From assembly GCA_964615975.1 (NCBI GenBank), contig CAZTTH010000041.1, positions 1 to 29,851 of the forward strand: a stretch of DNA of 29,851 bases, in the 5' to 3' direction. Each line of letters begins with the position of its first letter. The first letter of the stretch is position 1. This DNA is from CAZTTH01 sp964615975 (GTDB lineage Bacteria > Verrucomicrobiota > Lentisphaeria > JABSQK01 > JAJFLO01). Shown piece by piece: positions 24,201 through 29,851 of this stretch. The notes beneath the pieces are model-generated. The model did not search any database, was not told the origin of the DNA, and worked only from the letters and a program-made list of their open reading frames with translations. Made by a program: the position numbers and the translations under genes.

Positions 24201-27200
24201 TAATACCGATGAGTTGATCGTTGTTATTCTTGGTGTATTCGATCGTGTCGTTGTTCGGATCGACAATCGATTTGATGACGCTATGATGACCATACGATTC
24301 GTATTTCCAGACACCGGTGTCCGGTTCGGTAACCGTGACTTCATTTTTATTGTTATCGTAGGTCAAAGTTCTGGCACTGGAATAGGCATCGGTTTGTCCC
24401 GTGACCCGTTCATCCACGCTTTGATTGAGATTGCGGGGCGAGTAGGTCTGTTGAAATGGGGAATTCCCTGCGGGCATTTCCAGGCGCACCATACGATTGC
24501 CGGGCTGGTTGGCGCCGGCATAATGAAAGGTATGAACTTGATTCAGGGGATCGGTAATGGAACGCAGGGTTAACTGGTTGACATTGTCGGTGGCTTCGGG
24601 TTCATAGGTAAACGTCCATTGACGATTGTTGAAATCGGTGATCGTTTTGATAAAGAGTTCGAATGTGCCGGGATTTCCTGCCGTGTAGGTAAAATCCAGA
24701 TGTCTGCCCAGTCCGTCCTCTACCGATGTTGGCGGTAGTGAGATGCCATTATTGTAAAGATAGGTATGGGTATTGCCATTGCGATCGATGATCGCCTTGA
24801 TAATGCCGGAGGTGATAAAGCTCTCGTAAAGATAGACATTGCCGGCATTGGGATCGATCAGATAAAACCAGTTGGTCGTTTCGATCAGTTGATAGGGTAT
24901 TGGCGAAGCATTGTTTTCCAAGACGACGATCCCGATGTCTTCGTTATCGTCTACCAATTGCCAGACATTCTCGATTTTCTTGAAGCTGACCAGATTGCCG
25001 TTGGGAAGCTGGATGGTGGTGTAGGCGATCCCGTTTTGTTCCACATTGGGACTGATTGAGGAATAGGGCGACCACCAGAAGCGATGTTGAATCGTAGCGA
25101 TGCCGGTATGATGCAGATCCGACCGATAGCGGAGATCGGCGGTTAATGGCATTGGTCCGCCCAGATCGACCAGCGGCAACCGAAAATGATATGCGCCATT
25201 GGTGGCGGCGATGGGGTCGCCCACATTCACGGGCTTTTCTTCAGAACGAGTACTGCCATTTCCGGTTGCTGGTAGACCTGAGAAACCCGCAGTTTTAAAA
25301 TCATTGTTATTGTCAGGATTGCTATCGTTATTGTCGCTGGTGGCGGTAACAAATAACTGAGCTTTGGGTTCACCTTGACCGTCGAGAAACACTGAGTTGC
25401 CGAAACTAAGATTGATTTCTCCCCCAGGCTCAAGATCACCGAGTTCACAGCGGGTAGTTCCTTCCGAGACAGTGATATTGCAGGATGCCATTTCCGGAAC
25501 GCCAGTGATGGGTTCAAGAGGTTGGAGGTGTTCACGGACCATCTCGATAATCACGTTTTTTGCCACCTTGTCCCCTTGATTCCTGATGGTAACAACCGAA
25601 TCGATGATAGGCAGTCCTTGATTGGGAAGCGGAGATTGTTGTACGAAACTGGTGATAGAAATCGCGAGATCGGTAATTTCCAGCGGCGCTGTTTCCTTGG
25701 TGCCGCCAACAATGATGAAATCGTTATCCGGAGGGTCGCTCAGGAGGGGAAGCAGCGATCCGGGGAAATCGGTGGAATTGCTGGCGCCTGCCCAGCCAAA
25801 ATTGAACGTCCCCGATCCTGGATCAAATGGCGTAATCCCCGTGATCCCATCGTCTCCGGATCCGCCGATATAGGAAAGAAAATTATTGGTAATGGTCGCG
25901 GTGCGTCCTAAGCCATCTACACTGATGCCTAAGGTGGCAATAAAGCCATCGGAAGCGCCGCCGCCATAAGTATTCTGAAAGGCGCCATTGGTTGCCAGAT
26001 TTGTTGAACCGGTGACCCCGCCCAGATGCAATACGGTAGTGAATCCCTGCTTGTCGGTTTTAATGGCACGGACGACATCGATCCCATTGCCGCCGAAATA
26101 ACTGGCGTGTAACCGGCGCGTCGACTCCGCCTCATTAAATACCGCGATAAAGCCATCGGAAGCGCCGCCGCCGAATTCAGATTGAATGGCATTGTTCGTG
26201 ACATTGAAGTTGGTCGAAGCGGTCGATCCCGCGATGGTATAGGGAGCAACAACGGCTAATCCTTCATCATCTCCACTCCCCCCAATCAGAACCGAATGTC
26301 GCAATTGAGCGGTCGTCCCATCAAATATGGCGAAGAATGCATCTTTTCCGCCTTTGTGGTCGTTAAAGGGATTGTTGTCGGGGAAATTGGTCGATTGCGT
26401 CCATCCCGTCACATACACCTTGATTTGTCCGTCGATATCGATACCCAAACCAATCTCAGACGCCTGCGAGGTCCCCAAAAATGTTGCCCAATTAACGCTA
26501 TTATCGGTTTCGGAAAATTGCACCACGATGACATCGGTTCCAGTGTTACTGGCGCAACCGCAGGTGGTATCCGCCCCGGATGGATTGTCGTTGGGAAACG
26601 GAAAGTTGGTCGAATTGGAAAAGCCAGTGACGGCGATGGTGCCGGGATTACCGGGATTTAAAAATTCATCGGCGCGGGCAATGCTTGAAAATTGATCGTC
26701 CTCGCTGCCGCCATAATAGGTTGAAAACAACATGACGCCGGAATTATCCAATCGCACCATAACTCCATCGGATTTGCCGGCATTTCCCGATTGAACGGGA
26801 TTCATGGTCGGGAAATTGGTCGATTCGGTCCAGCCGGAGATGGCGATTTTGTTGTCACTGTCGACCACGATGCCATTGCCCAAATCCCTGGCATCGCCAC
26901 CAATAAATGTAGAGTACACAATCTCTCTTGTGGTCGGATTGATACGCGTTACAAAAATATCCCCGACCCCATTCGTATCTCCACCATATGTGCCTTGTGC
27001 CGCGTTTGAGATCGGGAAGCTGGTGGATGATGCCGTGACCCCGGTAAGCCAGATGCCGCTGGCGTTACTTGCCATACTGAATGCGGTATCATTTTCACTG
27101 CCGCCAAAAAACACCGAGAAAGCCAGATCCGGATCAATTACAAGGGGTTGCGATACATCGTATTTGCCAATCTGGAATGATACGATACCGTCTTCATCCA

Positions 27201-27876
27201 AATGATAGCAGGCCGTGATCAGCGTTTTCTGGCCTTTAATCTCCTGATATACCAATGGCGCCGATTCAATGTATTGAACCGCTTCTGCCGCAACGTTTAG
27301 TCGACCGTCATCGGAAATACTAATCCCGGTGATACCACTATAGCGAAAACGAATAACGTTCGGATCTGCAAATGGCGCCACGATATATTCCCGTTTGATC
27401 GATGAGTCATTGCTCTTGTATATCAGATCGATTCCCGGGTAAATATTAGGGTAAACTATTCCATTTGGGCAGATGATGTTGGTGTGCCAGTCCTGGGGAT
27501 CGTTTCCGCGGTAAAAATGAGCCTTGCTGGTCCGGTTTCCCCATCCAGAAATTCGGATATTGTCATCGCCGTCAATGAGAATCATGCGGATCGGTTCGAT
27601 CATCCCTGGCTTTCTGAATACAATTGAAGTCGATTCAAAATTGATCGAACATACCGAATTGGAAACGGTATACTGTACCGTTGTAGGGTCCTGCCCCACA
27701 TTGGGAATGAATTGAATGGGGGGATTAAGAGGTGAATGACGGGATGTCGCTGGTCGCTGGTACTTCTGTTTTGATTCGTCTAGATCAATATCGGATTGGT
27801 TTTGAGCACAGTATATGGGAAGAATAGTTCCCAAACTGATTAAGAAGGCTATATACGTCAGTCGAAATTTATCCAT
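21286..27876 (-). CDS. Giant exported SBBP-propeller / RHS repeat protein
   Basis: A 2196-residue protein. The signal peptide is at 1-24 (MDKFRLTYIAFLISLGTILP). An N-terminal beta domain (about 40-240; QFIPNVGQDPTTVQYTVSN, YPNIYPGIDLIYKSND) is of the kind that usually precedes SBBP repeats. Seven SBBP propeller repeats lie at about 245-715 (FFGGSENDTAFSMAS, YYGGSEDDQFSSIA, SYIGGSGDDGITGI). A CARDB/DUF11-like domain is at about 730-850. A DUF6531-like entry (GDPIAATNGAYHFRLPLVDL) near 887 is followed by more than twenty YD repeats. The RHS core GLLYQMGRRYYDATTQSF near 1984 leads to YLYARNAPHIFIDPNG. The tail (about 2034-2196) is charged, Lys/Glu-rich and Pro-rich, with no toxin domain I recognise. 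ATG 27876 is preferred over a TTG at 27915 because it places the signal peptide first and avoids overlapping the phd-type gene. No strong ribosome binding site is seen. It is probably surface-exposed or secreted. Confidence 0.93.
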   Translation of the reverse strand: MDKFRLTYIAFLISLGTILPIYCAQNQSDIDLDESKQKYQRPATSRHSPLNPPIQFIPNVGQDPTTVQYTVSNSVCSINFESTSIVFRKPGMIEPIRMILIDGDDNIRISGWGNRTSKAHFYRGNDPQDWHTNIICPNGIVYPNIYPGIDLIYKSNDSSIKREYIVAPFADPNVIRFRYSGITGISISDDGRLNVAAEAVQYIESAPLVYQEIKGQKTLITACYHLDEDGIVSFQIGKYDVSQPLVIDPDLAFSVFFGGSENDTAFSMASNASGIWLTGVTASSTSFPISNAAQGTYGGDTNGVGDIFVTRINPTTREIVYSTFIGGDARDLGNGIVVDSDNKIAISGWTESTNFPTMNPVQSGNAGKSDGVMVRLDNSGVMLFSTYYGGSEDDQFSSIARADEFLNPGNPGTIAVTGFSNSTNFPFPNDNPSGADTTCGCASNTGTDVIVVQFSETDNSVNWATFLGTSQASEIGLGIDIDGQIKVYVTGWTQSTNFPDNNPFNDHKGGKDAFFAIFDGTTAQLRHSVLIGGSGDDEGLAVVAPYTIAGSTASTNFNVTNNAIQSEFGGGASDGFIAVFNEAESTRRLHASYFGGNGIDVVRAIKTDKQGFTTVLHLGGVTGSTNLATNGAFQNTYGGGASDGFIATLGISVDGLGRTATITNNFLSYIGGSGDDGITGITPFDPGSGTFNFGWAGASNSTDFPGSLLPLLSDPPDNDFIIVGGTKETAPLEITDLAISITSFVQQSPLPNQGLPIIDSVVTIRNQGDKVAKNVIIEMVREHLQPLEPITGVPEMASCNITVSEGTTRCELGDLEPGGEINLSFGNSVFLDGQGEPKAQLFVTATSDNNDSNPDNNNDFKTAGFSGLPATGNGSTRSEEKPVNVGDPIAATNGAYHFRLPLVDLGGPMPLTADLRYRSDLHHTGIATIQHRFWWSPYSSISPNVEQNGIAYTTIQLPNGNLVSFKKIENVWQLVDDNEDIGIVVLENNASPIPYQLIETTNWFYLIDPNAGNVYLYESFITSGIIKAIIDRNGNTHTYLYNNGISLPPTSVEDGLGRHLDFTYTAGNPGTFELFIKTITDFNNRQWTFTYEPEATDNVNQLTLRSITDPLNQVHTFHYAGANQPGNRMVRLEMPAGNSPFQQTYSPRNLNQSVDERVTGQTDAYSSARTLTYDNNKNEVTVTEPDTGVWKYESYGHHSVIKSIVDPNNDTIEYTKNNNDQLIGITDRESRSWTTTYHAQSGKIAAITDPEGRTTSWTYQANNQPIVNPFESEQITATFYDVSRIDYPDGTFVSFVYDSHGNILSLTDRGSHQETFTWNDRGQILTHTNVRSGVETFTYNNDGTLATYTDTDTGVSSYNYDVHKRLTEIVRPDSTNEIPMRITIAYDEIDRITAITDENGNTRTFAYDANGNVTSIGDPETNLSISGYDLMDRLTTITDRRNKTTHIGYDVMSRVDSITTPAGVSFNFVYDRLNRLTQMTNAGKSWQFGYNREGELTSIKSPLNRTITVEHNRTGDVTGITNALNQKTRYEYDAMRRQTKSIDPLGRTIANTYDNLGRLIGTALNDATNHRALTAAFTRDDNGKLTSLTDANGEIWNFSYTAMRRLQSITDPLSHTWTYAYDDRGRLTEVNFPTSEVLTNSYDAVGNLTREQYTDGPDLVYTYDNNDRLTSGNDLVLSRDAEERIISTTTLGGIAFGAEYDDDGRLSKASYNNNLFSVIYNYDAATGLLLRVHDDLVNGEVTMQYDDDRRLIGMTRSSGINTSFDYDAAGRIKRRQDGDFIDLQYHYDAAGQVTGIDMDVPLAPASHIGDNITDFTFDAASQITTTGYQYDERGRRTADPTRTYEWDGKSRLIKVGDTELSYNVLGDLIARKSGGVTTHFHHNNAIIRNPIVAEQDADTSVFSRYYVWSPQGTLLYGIDAGSTNSVFFYHFDKIGTTIALTNGDGSVSDAYAYDPFGRLLQHTGSSTQPFLFVGKSGVRSEGANGLLYQMGRRYYDATTQSFLIREPLWPRTDRVMDLNPYLYARNAPHIFIDPNGTQSEDDKYDDTADRFEKGQKIIEEFERKKDKAEKDSNEFRAFFSLIFLADEKDTKVFEKFGPGRDNLVAKILGRESLLESILKKNENQENNSRILKLQLQEAIARDQRNRAAKATEKQPGKVISDPNEQLPQKSSTGLKSPPPKFEEEDPIELGDKELIQ

Positions 27877-27886
27877 GACATTATTG

Positions 27887-28138
27887 TCAAAACCGATCTT
27901 CGCGTAGTTCGTCAATTATTTCACCGGCGCTGTCTGCTTTTGACGAGACCCGGCAGGATCGATGAAGTCTCCGGATCTCCCGTATCCAATCTCCAGGTTC
28001 AATATCATCTCCCATCGTCACAGAAGATAGACGTGCTTTGGGTTTACCGCGCACGGAGACCATGACATCCTCGCCTTTTTCTACAAGCCGCAGGAGATGA
28101 CTCGATTTTGTTTTTGCATCTCGTAATGTAGTAACCAT
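27887..28138 (-). CDS. Phd/YefM-family antitoxin, no toxin gene beside it
   Basis: An 83-residue protein with the Phd fold signature: the strand TTLRDAKTKSSHLLRLVEKG leading into EDVMVSVRGKPKARLSSV, followed by a polar C-terminal toxin-binding tail. Phd antitoxins normally precede a Doc, RelE or PIN toxin gene by a few bases. Here the next minus-strand start is that of the giant RHS gene, only 10 bases on, and no toxin frame is present on either side. It is therefore an orphan antitoxin or a regulator that has taken over the RHS operon. The ribosome binding site is weak. Confidence 0.82.
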   Translation of the reverse strand: MVTTLRDAKTKSSHLLRLVEKGEDVMVSVRGKPKARLSSVTMGDDIEPGDWIREIRRLHRSCRVSSKADSAGEIIDELREDRF

Positions 28139-28307
28139 GTAACCAATGTAGTTTGTTCGTAAGAACTGTCAAATCACCATGAGATTAATTCGGAATTATA
28201 TCTTTTATCAATGTTTTCCAATGTGTATTCTGAGTTATTTTATTCCCAATAGGTGATAATTTCAGTACCTTTCAACCACACAAGTATTTCGACACTTAAA
28301 CCTTATA

Positions 28308-28985
28308 ATGACCATCTCAATCAGTGTCGATCATCGCGAACAGGCTCCGGAATTGCATTATGCCCTGAGCACTAATTACGGGTTTACCTTGGAGTTCTGT
28401 CACCTTCCTCATGGCGATTACTTGATGCCAGCGAATATCCTGGTGGAACGTAAGACCATTCATGACTTTTGCCTGTCGATTATTGATGGGCGGTTATTCA
28501 AACAAGCATACCGCCTCAGTGAATTAAGTGAAAATCCCATCCTTATTGTTGAAGGGATATCCTACGCGAATTCAGGGATCGATATCGCGCTGGAAGCAGT
28601 CAAGGGCGCATTGATCACACTGGCGCAAACCTACCGATTACCGGTTTTGCGCACCCGGGATCAATTTGACACTGCATGGCATCTGCATCACCTGTATCTC
28701 CAGCGCCAACGACTGGGGAAAAATGCCGGTCCTCTGCATGCGTATCGACCGAAAACCATCGAGGCTCAAAAAACCAGGGTATTGCGGGGGCTGCCCGGAG
28801 TTGGGAGGGAACTGGCGATTAGACTTCTCGAACATTTTGGTTCCGTGGAACAAGTCATGAGTGCAACTTCAGAAGAATTGACCAGGATTCCGGGATTAGG
28901 GGAGAAAAAGGCACAAAAAATTTTGCTGGTACTACATGAGGAACCCAGTGAATATCGGGTGACGAGCAATAGTGATGAATTCTAA
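28308..28985 (+). CDS. Stand-alone ERCC4 (XPF/Mus81-type) nuclease with HhH motifs
   Basis: A 225-residue protein. Residues 1-130 form an ERCC4 nuclease domain: ISVDHREQAPELHYAL with the first acid, HLPHGDYLMPANILVERKTI with GDY and the VERKTIHDF catalytic motif near 45, then SIIDGRLFKQAYRLSE and NPILIVEGI. Residues 150-212 form two helix-hairpin-helix motifs (LRGLPGVGRELAIRLLEHFG and LTRIPGLGEKKAQKILLVL). This is the layout of archaeal XPF and of the nuclease half of Hef/Mus81, enzymes that cut branched and 3'-flap DNA. No helicase domain is present, as in short archaeal XPF. Such genes are uncommon in bacteria. The ATG has no visible Shine-Dalgarno. Neighbours are an orphan antitoxin and a nucleotidyltransferase pair, so it may be acquired. 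Confidence 0.9.
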   Translation: MTISISVDHREQAPELHYALSTNYGFTLEFCHLPHGDYLMPANILVERKTIHDFCLSIIDGRLFKQAYRLSELSENPILIVEGISYANSGIDIALEAVKGALITLAQTYRLPVLRTRDQFDTAWHLHHLYLQRQRLGKNAGPLHAYRPKTIEAQKTRVLRGLPGVGRELAIRLLEHFGSVEQVMSATSEELTRIPGLGEKKAQKILLVLHEEPSEYRVTSNSDEF

Positions 28986-29009
28986 TGTGAACGCAACAAA
29001 ACTGCCACA

Positions 29010-29462
29010 TCAGAGAAGTTCTTTGAGTTCATCAAAGTCGGCAAGGTCCTTGAGTCTTCCGGATGCCTTTTTATTTGCTAGGAGATCAGGCAAGCCAATT
29101 ATTGGGATTTCAATCGCGTCGATTTTTCTTATCTCCCGGCCGCAATAACATTCGTCGAAGATTACTCCGTCGATCTCAGTCACAATCTCAATTCTCAAGG
29201 GGGGTAGTCCGAATCTAATAATTTGCCCGACGGTTGTGACAAGATCGGTAGTTACTGAGTCACCCTGAAGACCGAAATCATTCAATGCTCTGATGACTTT
29301 TTTGGCATTGACGAAGGTAGATGCCACCCAGAAATCAATATCACCAGTGGCTCTTACATATCCATAATGTCCGACCGCCCAGCCGCCAATCAGGAGGTAC
29401 TCCACGTCATGGCGATTTAGCAATCTCAAGAATTCTTTGAACTCTGTCGGTAATTGGATCAT
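29010..29462 (-). CDS. Nucleotidyltransferase-fold protein (AbiEii/DUF6036-like)
   Basis: A 150-residue protein with the minimal nucleotidyltransferase signature: HDVEYLLIGGWAVGHYGYVR followed by ATGDIDFWV, where GG-N-D-x-D binds NTP and metal, and a closing PDLLANKKASGRLKDLADFD typical of AbiEii/DUF6036-like proteins. Relatives act as toxins or antitoxins in type IV-like systems or modify tRNA or partner proteins. The start overlaps the preceding small gene by 56 bases, a long overlap that implies co-expression. LIGGWAVGHYG lies at the usual distance from the start, which supports the ATG chosen. Confidence 0.82.
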   Translation of the reverse strand: MIQLPTEFKEFLRLLNRHDVEYLLIGGWAVGHYGYVRATGDIDFWVASTFVNAKKVIRALNDFGLQGDSVTTDLVTTVGQIIRFGLPPLRIEIVTEIDGVIFDECYCGREIRKIDAIEIPIIGLPDLLANKKASGRLKDLADFDELKELL

Positions 29463-29610
29463 AGCCGTACATCATTTGTCGTAATGCCTCGACCCCTTCC
29501 CATCGTTCCTCCGGTGTTTTGTGACGCCAAAACTCTATTGTCTTTTCGTGTTTTGATGACACTGAAAATGTTGAGCGGTCAATGTGCAAATTTTTAACAT
29601 CTCCATCCAT
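29407..29610 (-). CDS. Small partner protein of the nucleotidyltransferase
   Basis: A 67-residue protein with a short N-terminal strand (VKNLHIDRSTFSV) and a helical HEKTIEFWRHKTPEERWEGV leading to ALRQMMYGYDPITDRVQRIL. Small proteins with this WxxKTPEERxxxxExLRxxxYG pattern are regularly encoded just before AbiEii/DUF6036-like nucleotidyltransferases and are presumed partners; their role is not established. ATG 29610 is preferred over an upstream TTG (29646). An AGGATT lies some distance upstream, so the binding site is poor. Confidence 0.65.
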   Translation of the reverse strand: MDGDVKNLHIDRSTFSVSSKHEKTIEFWRHKTPEERWEGVEALRQMMYGYDPITDRVQRILEIAKSP

Positions 29611-29851
29611 GATGATAAGAGTAATCCTGAATGAATCCGCTATCAAACAGGCATGAGTATAATTTGGAAATATATCCTCTTCATCTGTTCGAGAGAGCCT
29701 TAGGAATTAATTTTGCTTATTCTTGACCGACTATATACTCGTTTGCTGAATATCAACGGTTTATCGGCAACGTGGTGATTCGAAGCTGACGATGACTGAC
29801 AACGCAAATTGATTTCGATAAGGTCTTCGTCGAAACGTTGTCTAACACGCG
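29611..29851. other. Right-edge intergenic sequence, nothing recognised
   Basis: No ORF, RNA or repeat could be supported. A short minus-strand frame runs in from the edge without family features. Confidence 0.3.

Noticed and set aside
23896..24573. 225-codon plus-strand frame inside the RHS gene, plus many shorter ones between 22456 and 27205
   Set aside because: Open antisense frames arise from the repetitive YD and SBBP codon pattern; their repetitive Ile/Gly/Val composition mirrors the sense strand.
21860..27150. Regular short repeats that could suggest a CRISPR array
   Set aside because: The periodicity comes from degenerate protein repeats (YD, SBBP) with varying spacing and no identical repeat units.
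27800..27876. Possible lipoprotein signal (LPIYC) in the giant RHS protein
   Set aside because: The residue before Cys is Tyr, not the small residue required by the lipobox; a normal signal peptide is more likely.

Overview
The window reads as chromosomal DNA of a free-living Gram-negative bacterium, probably an environmental proteobacterium, of moderate GC by eye. The grounds are exported giant RHS/SBBP proteins, TspO, a TreY-MalQ pair, a tRNA-Asp with encoded CCA, and much intergenic debris of a kind common in groundwater and sediment genomes. A mevalonate-pathway decarboxylase is unusual for proteobacteria but known in Legionellales-like lineages. I cannot fix the taxon from sequence alone.

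Layout. 1-5250 is accessory: a partial HNH endonuclease gene running off the left edge, two related gene remnants flanking an addiction module (1158-1666), a UPF0175 antitoxin with a truncated DUF3368 toxin (1925-2349), an unrecognised 271-residue protein, ParD-ParE (4096-4733), and intergenic elements with inverted arms. 5453-6082 is a permuted NlpC/P60 (YiiX-like) hydrolase. 6459-10529 is a minus-strand envelope cluster: TspO, a membrane-anchored sulfatase/alkaline-phosphatase-superfamily enzyme and an overlapping TVP38-family protein. 10530-13332 is a second toxin-antitoxin region: HigBA lies between two 270-bp near-identical direct repeats, one inside a VapC gene that carries a single in-frame amber codon. 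tRNA-Asp(GTC) and mvaD follow. 15259-19556 is a treY-malQ operon for converting maltodextrin to trehalose, followed by a DUF488-like gene.

20150-27876 is dominated by one minus-strand two-gene operon: an exported 2196-residue protein (N-terminal SBBP-associated domain, seven SBBP propeller repeats, CARDB/DUF11-like domain, over twenty YD repeats, RHS core and an unrecognised charged tail), coupled by a 4-base overlap to a 379-residue exported partner. The partner has its own YD repeats, an anchor-D-type beta domain, calcium-binding repeats and a C-terminal GWNL domain. This pair is the best candidate here for an undescribed system. The right end holds an orphan Phd-type antitoxin, a stand-alone XPF/ERCC4-type nuclease with helix-hairpin-helix motifs, and an overlapping small protein/nucleotidyltransferase pair.

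The accessory ends contain seven complete or decayed toxin-antitoxin-like loci plus a duplicated vapC fragment. Several genes were found by reading through frames, because they are partial, shorter than 60 codons or interrupted: the HNH gene, the DUF3368 fragment, the two remnants, the full vapC frame and two very small ORFs.
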